Of a stretch of 64,000 bases of DNA, positions 46,291 through 54,268 are shown piece by piece. Origin of the DNA: Promethearchaeota archaeon (GTDB lineage: Archaea; Asgardarchaeota; Lokiarchaeia; Sigynarchaeales; SOKP01); assembly GCA_004524515.1 (NCBI GenBank), contig SDNV01000001.1, forward strand, positions 1-64,000. The letters run 5' to 3'. Position 1 is the first letter of the stretch; the number at the start of each line of letters is the position of its first letter. Position numbers and translations under genes: made by a program. The notes under the pieces are model-generated. The model did no database searches. It was not told the DNA's origin and saw only the letters and a program-made list of their open reading frames with translations.

Positions 46291-48054
46291 CTATTCAACG
46301 CCAACTCCTTGAGAAAAATCAATTAACACTGATCTATCTTTTAAATTTTTCTTAGAAAATGGTTGTTTGATATACAACTGTGCAAATGAGCCAACCACAG
46401 CATTTACTTTAAACCAAGGATCCTGAGGCTCCTCTTTTAACAGAGAATCAATTTTCTGGTAATAACTAATAGATTTCTCTCTATCTCCCTTAAGATCATA
46501 AAGGATTCCTAACACCAAATAATTGTGAGCCGTTTCATTTAAGGATTGCTTTAAATTTAAAGCATTTTCAACATAATTTATTGCTTCATTATATTTTCCT
46601 TGATGCAATAGTAGTTTCGCAGCCATTTGATAATAAATAACTTCCTCAGGGTCCTCTTCGATTGCTTCTGCTATAAGTTTTATCATGTCCTCCTTTTGAG
46701 TCGGATTACGTTCATGGATGATATACGCTTGGTTAAATTTCTGCATTCCTACTTTTTTTTTAGGATTTTCATAATGGTAACCCTCGAGAACATCAGGTGT
46801 TATTTTCGATGGAGTCCCGCTCATTTCCTGTTCAAAATCAAATCCGATATAGGGATTATTACATACAGGTGCAGGGCCCGTCGCAACCCAGAGTTTTAGT
46901 TCTTCTGGTGAAAAAACCATGGAATTTACATTATCATCTACTCCAACTATCCCATAGGCACACCTTTCGGTCCCGGTAGTAAATCTTATATGATCTCCCA
47001 TAAATTCCGCTGCTTTTTGATAATCTATTTTTCCATAGTTTTCGTCGATTAGTTGCATAATTCTACGATACCGACCAGGGCATCCCTCATTGAGATGAAA
47101 TTGAGATACAAAATCAATCTTACGCTTCTCTTCTGAAACTGCCATATTGGTCATTATTATTCTATTGTTTTCTATTCGTCGAATAGTAGCTTTTTCGGTG
47201 CTCACTTCGGCAGCAAATGCATCTTTGCTTTTACCATCAGTTATTACAAATCCACAGGAAGCACCCCTAGGATTCTTATTCAAAATAGCCAGTGCATCTT
47301 CTAAGTTCTCTGCTTTTCGTAAAAATTCATCAGTGAATGCCGCAATACTTAATCCATTTGGTAAAATATCATCATAAATCATATAATGTGCGCACACCAC
47401 GATACCCTTTTCATTCATCCCCGGAGCCCACATAATTATTCCCGCTGTTCCTATTTGAACATATTTGAATCCTTTTTCTGGCTCTACGAAGGATATAGTT
47501 TGATATTTAGGCCAGTAGTCAATTCCCCCATAATCTGTATTTCTCCCTACAATCGTGCTCCCATTGAAGGTAGCTTCTTTCGTAGCTACAAAAGTACTAC
47601 AAGCACCCACATTTATTCCAAATTGATTGAACTTTTTGAGATGTTGCTTAATTATAACCGGAGTCATAACCATAGTAACCGCAGTATGATGATTCGCCTT
47701 AAAAATCGTTTTGTAAGAAACTCCACTACCATCCGCTATTCCTTTGAGCTGTTCTAAAAGTTCTTTGGGTTGAGCTTTTTTAATAGGATTATACACTTTT
47801 TTGTTAAGATAAAGCTTAATCAGCCAATTTTTTAAAGAATAACTCTTTCTTCCCCCATTAATCGGATCGGCATAAAAACCTGCTGCTCCTTGCTTAATTT
47901 CTTCTTTCATCAAAATACCATGTTGGTATCCGATTTCATATGGAGATCCCTTCAGATGCAAAATATAATTACCTGCTCGTTTTTCCATCCATGCATCTCC
48001 ATAATATCTTTTTCCATCCCTAATTTCCAATTTATTACTATTTGTTGAGGACAA
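46291..48054 (-). CDS. C45-family acyltransferase/peptidase with TPR tail
   Basis: Protein of 587 residues in the Ntn-hydrolase group of acyl-CoA:6-aminopenicillanic acid acyltransferase-like (peptidase C45) enzymes. The N-terminus has LHLKGSPYEIGYQHG (about 33-47), and the predicted nucleophile is the Cys in NVGACSTFVATKEATFNGSTIVGRNTDY (about 149-176), at which such proteins self-cleave. Residues about 465-555 are helical repeats with TPR character (AAKLLLHQGKYNEAINYVENALNL, YLVLGILYDLKGDREKSISYYQKI). Start is TTG at 48054 behind GGGAGG. The substrate is unknown; no signal peptide. Confidence 0.75.
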   Translation of the reverse strand: MSSTNSNKLEIRDGKRYYGDAWMEKRAGNYILHLKGSPYEIGYQHGILMKEEIKQGAAGFYADPINGGRKSYSLKNWLIKLYLNKKVYNPIKKAQPKELLEQLKGIADGSGVSYKTIFKANHHTAVTMVMTPVIIKQHLKKFNQFGINVGACSTFVATKEATFNGSTIVGRNTDYGGIDYWPKYQTISFVEPEKGFKYVQIGTAGIIMWAPGMNEKGIVVCAHYMIYDDILPNGLSIAAFTDEFLRKAENLEDALAILNKNPRGASCGFVITDGKSKDAFAAEVSTEKATIRRIENNRIIMTNMAVSEEKRKIDFVSQFHLNEGCPGRYRRIMQLIDENYGKIDYQKAAEFMGDHIRFTTGTERCAYGIVGVDDNVNSMVFSPEELKLWVATGPAPVCNNPYIGFDFEQEMSGTPSKITPDVLEGYHYENPKKKVGMQKFNQAYIIHERNPTQKEDMIKLIAEAIEEDPEEVIYYQMAAKLLLHQGKYNEAINYVENALNLKQSLNETAHNYLVLGILYDLKGDREKSISYYQKIDSLLKEEPQDPWFKVNAVVGSFAQLYIKQPFSKKNLKDRSVLIDFSQGVGVE

Positions 48055-48183
48055 TTTACAATCCTCCCATTAATTTTGATTATTAAAATTACTTATATAA
48101 AAAATCCAATTTTTAATAAAATTATTATTACAAATAATTTTTAAAGCTTTAAAGCTAAAAAAAGGAAATAAAGGTGTAAAAAA

Positions 48184-49026
48184 ATCTATACAGGCGTTTT
48201 TTTTCACGATTTTTTCAGCCAAAAAGTATGGCACATTATTAATGATAAATTCCGCAATTACCCTGAAGTAATGAAGAGTGAACTAACACTGCCAAATGTG
48301 AAACTAATCAAACCAAAATCTGTAAAAGATGAGTTATTATTGAAAGTCCATACTCCCAGATTCTTGAAAGATTTGCAAAATCAATGGTATTGCAAGGGTG
48401 CCTATTTAACTGTTGGCGGATGTGTTGAAGCCAGTGAAATGATAATGAAAGGAGAACTTCGAAATGCTCTTGTGTTTGGAGTAGCGGCGGGACATCATGC
48501 TGAAAGAGATTCTGCTTGGGGCGGCACCTATTGTTCTGTTTCAGGGCCACTGGTCGTAAATTTACAAGAAAGTTTTCCGGGTGCTAAAATCGCCATCATA
48601 GATACCGACTCCCATCATGGAAATGGAACGAGAGATGTAACATATGGAAATCATAATGTTTTGCACGTTTGCTTCTGTTCTTCAGATATCATTGAGGATA
48701 AGGGAACAAAAATTTGCGTAAACTGTGGATATAATACAACGGATAATGATTATTTGGGCTTGGTTGAGACTGAATTCATATCACGGATTAAGCAATTTAA
48801 ACCCGATTTAATCTTGCATTTATTAGGACACGATACTGCAAGAGGAGATTATGGAGATAGAGGATTATCAAAAGAATTTTTCCCTAGATTAGTCACCTTA
48901 CTCAACCATGCTTCAAAAATTTGTAATTATAGATACCTTATCAATACGCATGGAGGATCCAATGTTCAAATCTGTGAGTATGTATATAATAATACCATAC
49001 GCATTTTAGCATCAAAGTTAACTTAG
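48184..49026 (+). CDS. Histone deacetylase-like amidohydrolase (ATC start inferred)
   Basis: Zinc-dependent deacetylase-fold protein of 280 residues. Ligand motifs: IDTDSHHGNGT (about 140-150) with the DxH zinc ligands, and GHDTARGDYGDRG (about 218-230) with the third Asp; AGHHAERDSAWGGTYCS replaces the usual PGHHA...GFC. The first ATG (48271) lies 29 codons inside the conserved domain: upstream codons read YTGVFFHDFFSQKVWH...NYPEV, which is the family N-terminus. No canonical start lies in frame after the stop at 48169. AGGTG (48172-48176) sits exactly 7 nt before ATC at 48184, which I take as start. Substrate could be an acetylated protein, polyamine or small molecule. Confidence 0.72.
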   Translation: MYTGVFFHDFFSQKVWHIINDKFRNYPEVMKSELTLPNVKLIKPKSVKDELLLKVHTPRFLKDLQNQWYCKGAYLTVGGCVEASEMIMKGELRNALVFGVAAGHHAERDSAWGGTYCSVSGPLVVNLQESFPGAKIAIIDTDSHHGNGTRDVTYGNHNVLHVCFCSSDIIEDKGTKICVNCGYNTTDNDYLGLVETEFISRIKQFKPDLILHLLGHDTARGDYGDRGLSKEFFPRLVTLLNHASKICNYRYLINTHGGSNVQICEYVYNNTIRILASKLT

Positions 49027-49225
49027 GTCAATAGAGTTTTCGCAATAAAGTTAAAAATAATAATTAAAAGCTTAAAAGTTAATTAAAATCCGTAAAGAAT
49101 TTGGAATATGAGCTATTTGCAGAAATCTTATAAAATACATCAATTAATTTTATAAGCAATTAATTAGAATGTTATACTAACTATATAATATTAAAGTATT
49201 TTGAATTTACTTTAGGTGAATAAGA

Positions 49226-49945
49226 ATTTTTTGTAAAATTGATGGTGTAGATATTCCATTAGTCTCGACAGGCACCTCTCCTTTTTTTGGAGCAGCTCAA
49301 TTCGGAAGAAATGCTCGTGTTTATCGAAAAAAATTTATGGATGATGCCAATGCGATGTTAGAGATTATGGAGGCATGTTATAATGCGGGAGGAAGAGGAC
49401 TTGAGGCTGTGCCGGGTGGTGCCGTTTGTGACGCAATCAAAATCATGCAAGAAACCCATTCTGATTATGTTGTCACGGGTTCAACATTTCCAGGACCCGA
49501 TGATCCTAAAATCGATGAGTTAATAGACGTTGAGGCTAAAATAATTTTTGCGCATGGTATGGTCGCAGACAAAATGGATGAGAGGCTTAATAAACTGGTT
49601 GAGGAAATTGAATCTCGAGGTGTAATTCCAGGAATTGCTTTACATAATCCCGTTCCTACGCTACAATATGCAATTGAAAAGTTACCCCAAGTGAAAGCAT
49701 TTTTAACTCCCCTGAATGCGAATGGATTATATATGGGAGATAAAACCGCATTAGAAGAGATGGTAGATAATACTAAGAATAAATGGTTTGTGGGGATGAA
49801 AACTTTGGCGGCAGGTAAGTTAGACCCCAAAGAAGCCTATGAATACATTTCGAAACATAATATCTGTGCGGTTACTATTGGAATGGTAACCATCGAGGAA
49901 GCGGAACTTTCCACTAAAATCGCTTTACAATATCTTAAAAAATAG
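49226..49945 (+). CDS. TIM-barrel-like protein of unknown function (ATT start inferred)
   Basis: Unrecognised protein of 239 residues with an alternating beta/alpha plan and Gly-rich turns: IPLVSTGTSPFFGAAQFG (about 10-27), GLEAVPGG (about 62), VVTGSTFPGPDD, IPGIALHNPVPTLQ, then AVTIGMVTIEEAE near the end as in aldo/keto-reductase-like barrels. The first ATG (49337) lies inside the strongly patterned region, so the conserved opening would be lost. No ATG, GTG or TTG occurs in frame from the stop at 49217. AGGTG (49214-49218) is 7 nt before ATT 49226, the inferred start. It follows the HDAC-like gene by 199 nt. Confidence 0.6.
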   Translation: MFCKIDGVDIPLVSTGTSPFFGAAQFGRNARVYRKKFMDDANAMLEIMEACYNAGGRGLEAVPGGAVCDAIKIMQETHSDYVVTGSTFPGPDDPKIDELIDVEAKIIFAHGMVADKMDERLNKLVEEIESRGVIPGIALHNPVPTLQYAIEKLPQVKAFLTPLNANGLYMGDKTALEEMVDNTKNKWFVGMKTLAAGKLDPKEAYEYISKHNICAVTIGMVTIEEAELSTKIALQYLKK

Positions 49946-49955
49946 CGTATTGAAC

Positions 49956-49983
49956 TTTTTTTAATTTTTTTTCCCTATTTTTT
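49956..49983 (+). terminator. T-rich tract after TIM-barrel-like gene
   Basis: Repeated runs of seven and eight T within 40 nt of the stop codon (49956-49983). This fits an archaeal U-rich terminator. The tract lies before the next gene, which has its own ribosome-binding site. Confidence 0.5.
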
Positions 49984-50059
49984 AATAAGATTTTCAATTT
50001 AAAATAGACCAACAGATTTTTACCAATCTATAAAAATTTTCAATTCTTATGAGGAAAGT

Positions 50060-50353
50060 ATGAGCAAAGAAAATATAAAAGATCTTATTAGCAAAAAGTT
50101 AAAGGATATACTACAGGAATCCGGGATGGAAAAAGTAAAAGAGTCTCTAAAAGAACAAGTTTCTTCAAAAATCAAAAAAGAAATAGAAGATATCCTATTA
50201 AAGGCGGTGATTGATGTTATAAAAGTGGAAATTATAACAATAATTGATAGAATGATGAAAGAAGTAGTGTTACCGAAAATTAAAGACCAAATTACCAATG
50301 AAATCTTGCCTAAAATAGTAGAAAGAATAAAAAAAGAATTTTTTAAAGACTAA
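50060..50353 (+). CDS. Amphipathic helical protein of unknown function
   Basis: Protein of 97 residues made almost only of Lys, Glu, Ile, Val and Leu in helical periodicity, with a central hydrophobic segment (ILLKAVIDVIKVEIITIIDRMMKEVVLPKI). It resembles membrane-surface or apolipoprotein-like amphipathic helices. A GAGGAAAG ribosome-binding site precedes the ATG, which supports translation; the opposite-strand frame has none. No family recognised. It lies alone between the TIM-barrel-like gene and a membrane protein on the other strand. Confidence 0.55.
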   Translation: MSKENIKDLISKKLKDILQESGMEKVKESLKEQVSSKIKKEIEDILLKAVIDVIKVEIITIIDRMMKEVVLPKIKDQITNEILPKIVERIKKEFFKD

Positions 50354-50422
50354 ACAATGAAAAATTAGTGATTTTAAAAAGAATTTCAAGATAAAGTCTC
50401 TCTAAATATCACTAATCATGGA

Positions 50423-51187
50423 TTAGTCTGTAGATCTAACAATGCCAATAAATCTCTTCCCTTTAATAGCAAAAATGATGTATATTATCCCTGTAAATAT
50501 TGACCACAATATGAATAAATATAACGCGATGATACCAATAATAAATATTAGAACAAAGCCCATTACTAAACATATAACAATTTGAACCTTTAATAGAATA
50601 TTTATAAATCTAATTTGTTCTATTTCTAATTCCTCTTCTGGTTTCTTTATAACTATAAATAAAGCTACGGCGACTCCCAATATAATTAAACTTAGGGTGT
50701 ATCCAAGGATCGAACCTGATGGCAAAGTGCCTTCCAAAATTCTACCCAAAAATAATAAAATATTAAAGGCTAATGCCAAAATCCATCCAATGGGTCCCAT
50801 TTTCTTATCTACCTCACTTCTCTCTACAATCGTATTAGCAAAATAAAGCCCAAATATGCTTTGAAGTATCCCCCACCAAAAGACATTTGCCAAAAATAGA
50901 ATTATAATATTAATTCCTAAAAAAGTCGGCTCAGTGAACATGCTTCCAGTAGTAAATATCTCATGAAATAATCCAAATATAAATCCAATAAGCAATACAT
51001 GATGATCTCTCAACTTATATCTCACAACCAAATCCTCTAGCATACTAAAATAAGAAAGATATAGGAATAATAGCGAAATTGTGAGAACTGGATTTAAAAA
51101 TCCTAGAATGCTATGAACCCAGAACTCTAAAATTAGATTGTATACCACACATATCAATATTCTTTTCTGCTTTTGAGTAACACTCAT
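50423..51187 (-). CDS. Integral membrane protein of unknown function
   Basis: Membrane protein of 254 residues with about seven to eight helices. The segment LLIGFIFGLFHEIFTTGSMF (about 65-84) places His and Glu inside a helix, a feature seen in some membrane proteases but not sufficient for an assignment. The remaining helices are LILFLANVFWWGILQ, IGWILALAFNILLFLG, LGYTLSLIILGVAVALFIVI and two C-terminal ones. No soluble domain. It is divergent from the nitroreductase gene. Confidence 0.5.
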   Translation of the reverse strand: MSVTQKQKRILICVVYNLILEFWVHSILGFLNPVLTISLLFLYLSYFSMLEDLVVRYKLRDHHVLLIGFIFGLFHEIFTTGSMFTEPTFLGINIIILFLANVFWWGILQSIFGLYFANTIVERSEVDKKMGPIGWILALAFNILLFLGRILEGTLPSGSILGYTLSLIILGVAVALFIVIKKPEEELEIEQIRFINILLKVQIVICLVMGFVLIFIIGIIALYLFILWSIFTGIIYIIFAIKGKRFIGIVRSTD

Positions 51188-51360
51188 CTAATCACCTATT
51201 TGCATTATATTCATTCTCTTTTTATTTAAAAATTTTACAATTTTAAGATCCCTTTTCTTATTTAATTTTTGATCCAAAACCTCGCAAAATAAATATTGAT
51301 TCAGAATGTTCATTAATATAAGGATTAAACTTTTTTGCATTAGAGTGTATAATTATATCC

Positions 51361-52110
51361 ATGAACGAAAATAAAGATAAAACCAGTTTTTATGGAGAGA
51401 CGTTTCAGCAAAAGTCAAAGAATATTAAAGGTGTGGAACGCGCAGCAAGTATGTCAGATAGAAAACAACCTGACCTTTATAAGACCTATCAAAATGTTCT
51501 ATCAAGGATAAGTCTTCCAGAACCCCAATTTTCTGATGATATAAAGCTATGGGACACGATTAAAAATAGGCATACAACAAGAGCATTTAGCAATGACCCT
51601 ATTTCGATGATGGATTTGAGTCTACTTCTGTTTGCAATATCTGGGCTTACCCGAAAATTTCCTAAATTTGCCTTTCGTACTGTTCCTTCTGCCGGAGGTT
51701 TGTTTCCTATTGAAACTTATGGAGTTGTTAACAATGTTAGCGATTTGAACCAAGGCATTTATCATTATGATATCGAAAACCATGCCCTTGAGTACTTAAA
51801 AGAGGGAGATTTTAGTAAAGAACTTTCTAACGCATGTTATGGACAGAGAATGGTAGCAAAGTCTGCTTTAAATTTTATATGGACTGCGGTAATTGAAAGA
51901 AACAGGGCTACATACAAAGAAAGAGCTTATCGCTATATTTACCTAGACGGGGGGCATATTGGCCAGAACTTTTATTTGGCAGCCGAGGCACTAGGATTAA
52001 ATGCGTGCGTTGTGGGAGCCTATTATGATGATGATATAAATGAATTTTTAGACTTAGATGAAAAATTAGAATTTGCTATATATATGGGAGTAGTTGGTAA
52101 AAAGAAGTGA
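51361..52110 (+). CDS. SagB/ThcOx-type nitroreductase
   Basis: FMN-dependent nitroreductase-fold protein of 249 residues. It has the SagB-type pattern RHTTRAFSNDPISMMDLSLLLFAISGLT (about 72-99), then RTVPSAGGLFPIETYGVVNNV (about 107-127), GIYHYDIENHAL and the late YLDGGHIGQNFYLAAEALGLN (about 198-218). In TOMM gene clusters such enzymes oxidise azolines, but no cyclodehydratase or precursor gene is seen here, so a general oxidoreductase is equally likely. It is followed by 327 nt without a gene. Confidence 0.85.
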   Translation: MNENKDKTSFYGETFQQKSKNIKGVERAASMSDRKQPDLYKTYQNVLSRISLPEPQFSDDIKLWDTIKNRHTTRAFSNDPISMMDLSLLLFAISGLTRKFPKFAFRTVPSAGGLFPIETYGVVNNVSDLNQGIYHYDIENHALEYLKEGDFSKELSNACYGQRMVAKSALNFIWTAVIERNRATYKERAYRYIYLDGGHIGQNFYLAAEALGLNACVVGAYYDDDINEFLDLDEKLEFAIYMGVVGKKK

Positions 52111-52437
52111 AATTAAATAGATTTTTACCTCCTAATAGAAGCAATTAATGTGTTAAAATAATTCCTTTTTCAATTCATGGATAATATTGTTAGATTATAA
52201 ACATTTCATTAATTATTCGAGAAAACATAGAAAAAAATTTCATTTTAACATCAAGATATTTACTTAATTCAATATAATCTTTTTATTTAATAATTATGTA
52301 ATAATACATCATTAGATTCCAACTTTACTCAATTTAATTCTAATTAAATTGATTTTTTTATAATATTAATGGAGTAATTATCAAATAGTTCATTACAGCA
52401 TTTTCTTTTTATTTTTTTATTCATTTAATTAATTGTT
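52111..52437. other. AT-rich intergenic region with palindrome
   Basis: Region of 327 nt before pckA with no credible coding frame or RNA gene. It contains several TATA-like stretches and a 24-nt palindrome at 52329-52352. The part nearest the pckA ATG is T-rich and has no clear ribosome-binding site, so pckA may be leaderless or weakly led. Confidence 0.6.
52329..52352. promoter_or_regulatory. 24-nt palindrome upstream of pckA
   Basis: Arms of 11 nt, TCAATTTAATT and AATTAAATTGA, are perfect inverse complements around a 2-nt centre. It lies about 86 nt before the pckA ATG. The base composition makes chance palindromes more likely here, so an operator role is a suggestion. Confidence 0.35.
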
Positions 52438-54048
52438 ATGAATTCAATTTTTGATTTGAACTTATTTGCAGAAACAAGTAAAAATATATACGAAAGGGCA
52501 AAAAATGAGAAAAGATTGATTGATAATCCTTCCTATGAAGAATTAAGAAAATTGACTGAAAATGAACCCGGGATAATAAAAACTAAATTTGGAAATCTAG
52601 TATCTGAGTCTGAACCAACATCTCGAAGTGCTATGTTTACAAAAAATAGTGTTGATTCTCAATTTGGTAAAGAAGAATTAGATTTGTTAAAAAATTGTGA
52701 ACGATCATTAAATGATGAAAACATAGTAAGTATAGACAGAATAGTTGGAAATTTAGAAAGTAACATAACAGTAAGACTCATAGTTCCTTTAAAATTTGTT
52801 CATTTGGCATATGGGGGAGGATCATTATTTGCTCCTGTTGAAGGCTCCTTAGAAATTCCCACATACGAGGTGATTATGTTTTTTGATGATAGTTTTGAAT
52901 CAAATAAAGAAAAACTCCTCCCAGATAAAGATATAACTATTAGATTAGCTATGTTAGAAAATGGAAGGATGATAAAAATATGTCGCAATTCAAACTATAT
53001 AGGAGAATATAAAAAAGGAGTCTTCGCAGCTCAAGATTGGAGGGCCAAATTTGATAATATTGGAATTTTCTTGCACGCAGGGTGCCGTGAAGATTACTTA
53101 CAATCTTCTCATGGGGATTATATTTATGTTCGTTCGCTTTTGATTGCTTTAAGTGCCAATGGAAAAACCACTACAACATGTAAAGTATTAGGGAGAAAAG
53201 ATCGAGAAAAATCATGGTTAATTCAAGATGATGGGGGAATTTTATTGAAAGATGGATCTTTTAAAGGATTTGAATATGGAGGAATCTTTGTCAAAACCGA
53301 AGGAGTAAATCCAAGTAATCAAATAGAAACGTATTACGGACTACTTAAACCAAATACTTTCTTAGAAAATGTACATGTTGATGATAATGGGGATTTTGAT
53401 TTCTTTAATTTTAAAAGGACATCAAACGGCAGAGCAGTTATTCATAGAAAAGATTTTATGCACGCTAGTAACAGGATAGATGTGCCTAGTATCGATAATA
53501 TTATCTTAATTACACGTGGACCCATAATTCCCGCAATATCAAAATTAACTCATGAACAAGCAACAGCTTTAATGATCATAGGTCAATCAATGGAGTCTTC
53601 GGCGGGAGATCCTACTCAGGCAGGAAAACTTAGAAATGAATTCTTTTATGATCCGTTTGTATCTGGTGATCGAGCTGAACATGCTAATCTATTTTATGAT
53701 ATTTTAAAGAATTTGCATCATATTAATTGTTATCTTATTAATACAGGCGGTATCGGAGAAGGACGGCTTTATAAAGAAATTACAATAGACCATACAATAG
53801 GCATACTCGATTCTTTATTTCGAGGTGGGCTTGAAGATTGGACTGAATCTCCTACTGGTCTTATGGTCCCAAAAGCTATAAGAACCGTTGACCAAGTATA
53901 TTTGCATCCAGAAACGCTGTATTCAAAAGAAGAGTTTTTAATCAAACAAAAAGAAATAGAAGACATTAGATATAATATAATTTCAAAATACGATGATAAA
54001 TTAAACCCAAAAATTTTGAATGTGTTTAAATTATCTTCTAATCTTTAA
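52438..54048 (+). CDS. pckA: ATP-type phosphoenolpyruvate carboxykinase
   Basis: PEPCK of 536 residues that interconverts oxaloacetate and PEP using ATP/ADP. The kinase-1a (P-loop) motif is LIALSANGKTTTT (about 236-248), the metal-binding IQDDGG follows (about 262), and the sequence around HYIYVRSLLIALS and ITRGPIIPAISKLTHEQA (about 360-377) is PckA-like; IDHTIGILDSLFRGGLEDW is near the end. The P-loop is divergent (ANGKT rather than GTGKT), matching some archaeal forms. A GTP-type PEPCK follows in tandem 220 nt downstream. The start ATG at 52438 is unambiguous. Confidence 0.8.
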   Translation: MNSIFDLNLFAETSKNIYERAKNEKRLIDNPSYEELRKLTENEPGIIKTKFGNLVSESEPTSRSAMFTKNSVDSQFGKEELDLLKNCERSLNDENIVSIDRIVGNLESNITVRLIVPLKFVHLAYGGGSLFAPVEGSLEIPTYEVIMFFDDSFESNKEKLLPDKDITIRLAMLENGRMIKICRNSNYIGEYKKGVFAAQDWRAKFDNIGIFLHAGCREDYLQSSHGDYIYVRSLLIALSANGKTTTTCKVLGRKDREKSWLIQDDGGILLKDGSFKGFEYGGIFVKTEGVNPSNQIETYYGLLKPNTFLENVHVDDNGDFDFFNFKRTSNGRAVIHRKDFMHASNRIDVPSIDNIILITRGPIIPAISKLTHEQATALMIIGQSMESSAGDPTQAGKLRNEFFYDPFVSGDRAEHANLFYDILKNLHHINCYLINTGGIGEGRLYKEITIDHTIGILDSLFRGGLEDWTESPTGLMVPKAIRTVDQVYLHPETLYSKEEFLIKQKEIEDIRYNIISKYDDKLNPKILNVFKLSSNL

Positions 54049-54268
54049 TAAAAAAAATCATCAATTGATTAGTAAATATCTTTTTCCTCTGAATATTATT
54101 CAACCTATTTACTAAACTTTATATATAAGAAAGTTTTTAAATGAAAAGTTTTTAGACCTTCTAATTTTTTGATTATAATCGTTCATTCATAATTAAATTT
54201 ATAATAAAATTTTCATAATAGTAAATAAAAGTTAAAAAATTTTTAAGGAAAAATTTAAGAAGATTAAA

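Noticed and set aside
47386..47757. 123-codon open frame on the plus strand
   Set aside because: Antisense to the C45 acyltransferase gene; composition is not protein-like.
49465..49830. 121-codon open frame on the minus strand
   Set aside because: Antisense to the TIM-barrel-like gene; no ribosome-binding site or family motif.
50047..50298. 83-codon open frame on the minus strand
   Set aside because: Antisense to the amphipathic helical protein, which has a GAGGAAAG site; Ile/Ser-rich product is a reflection of the Lys/Glu codons.
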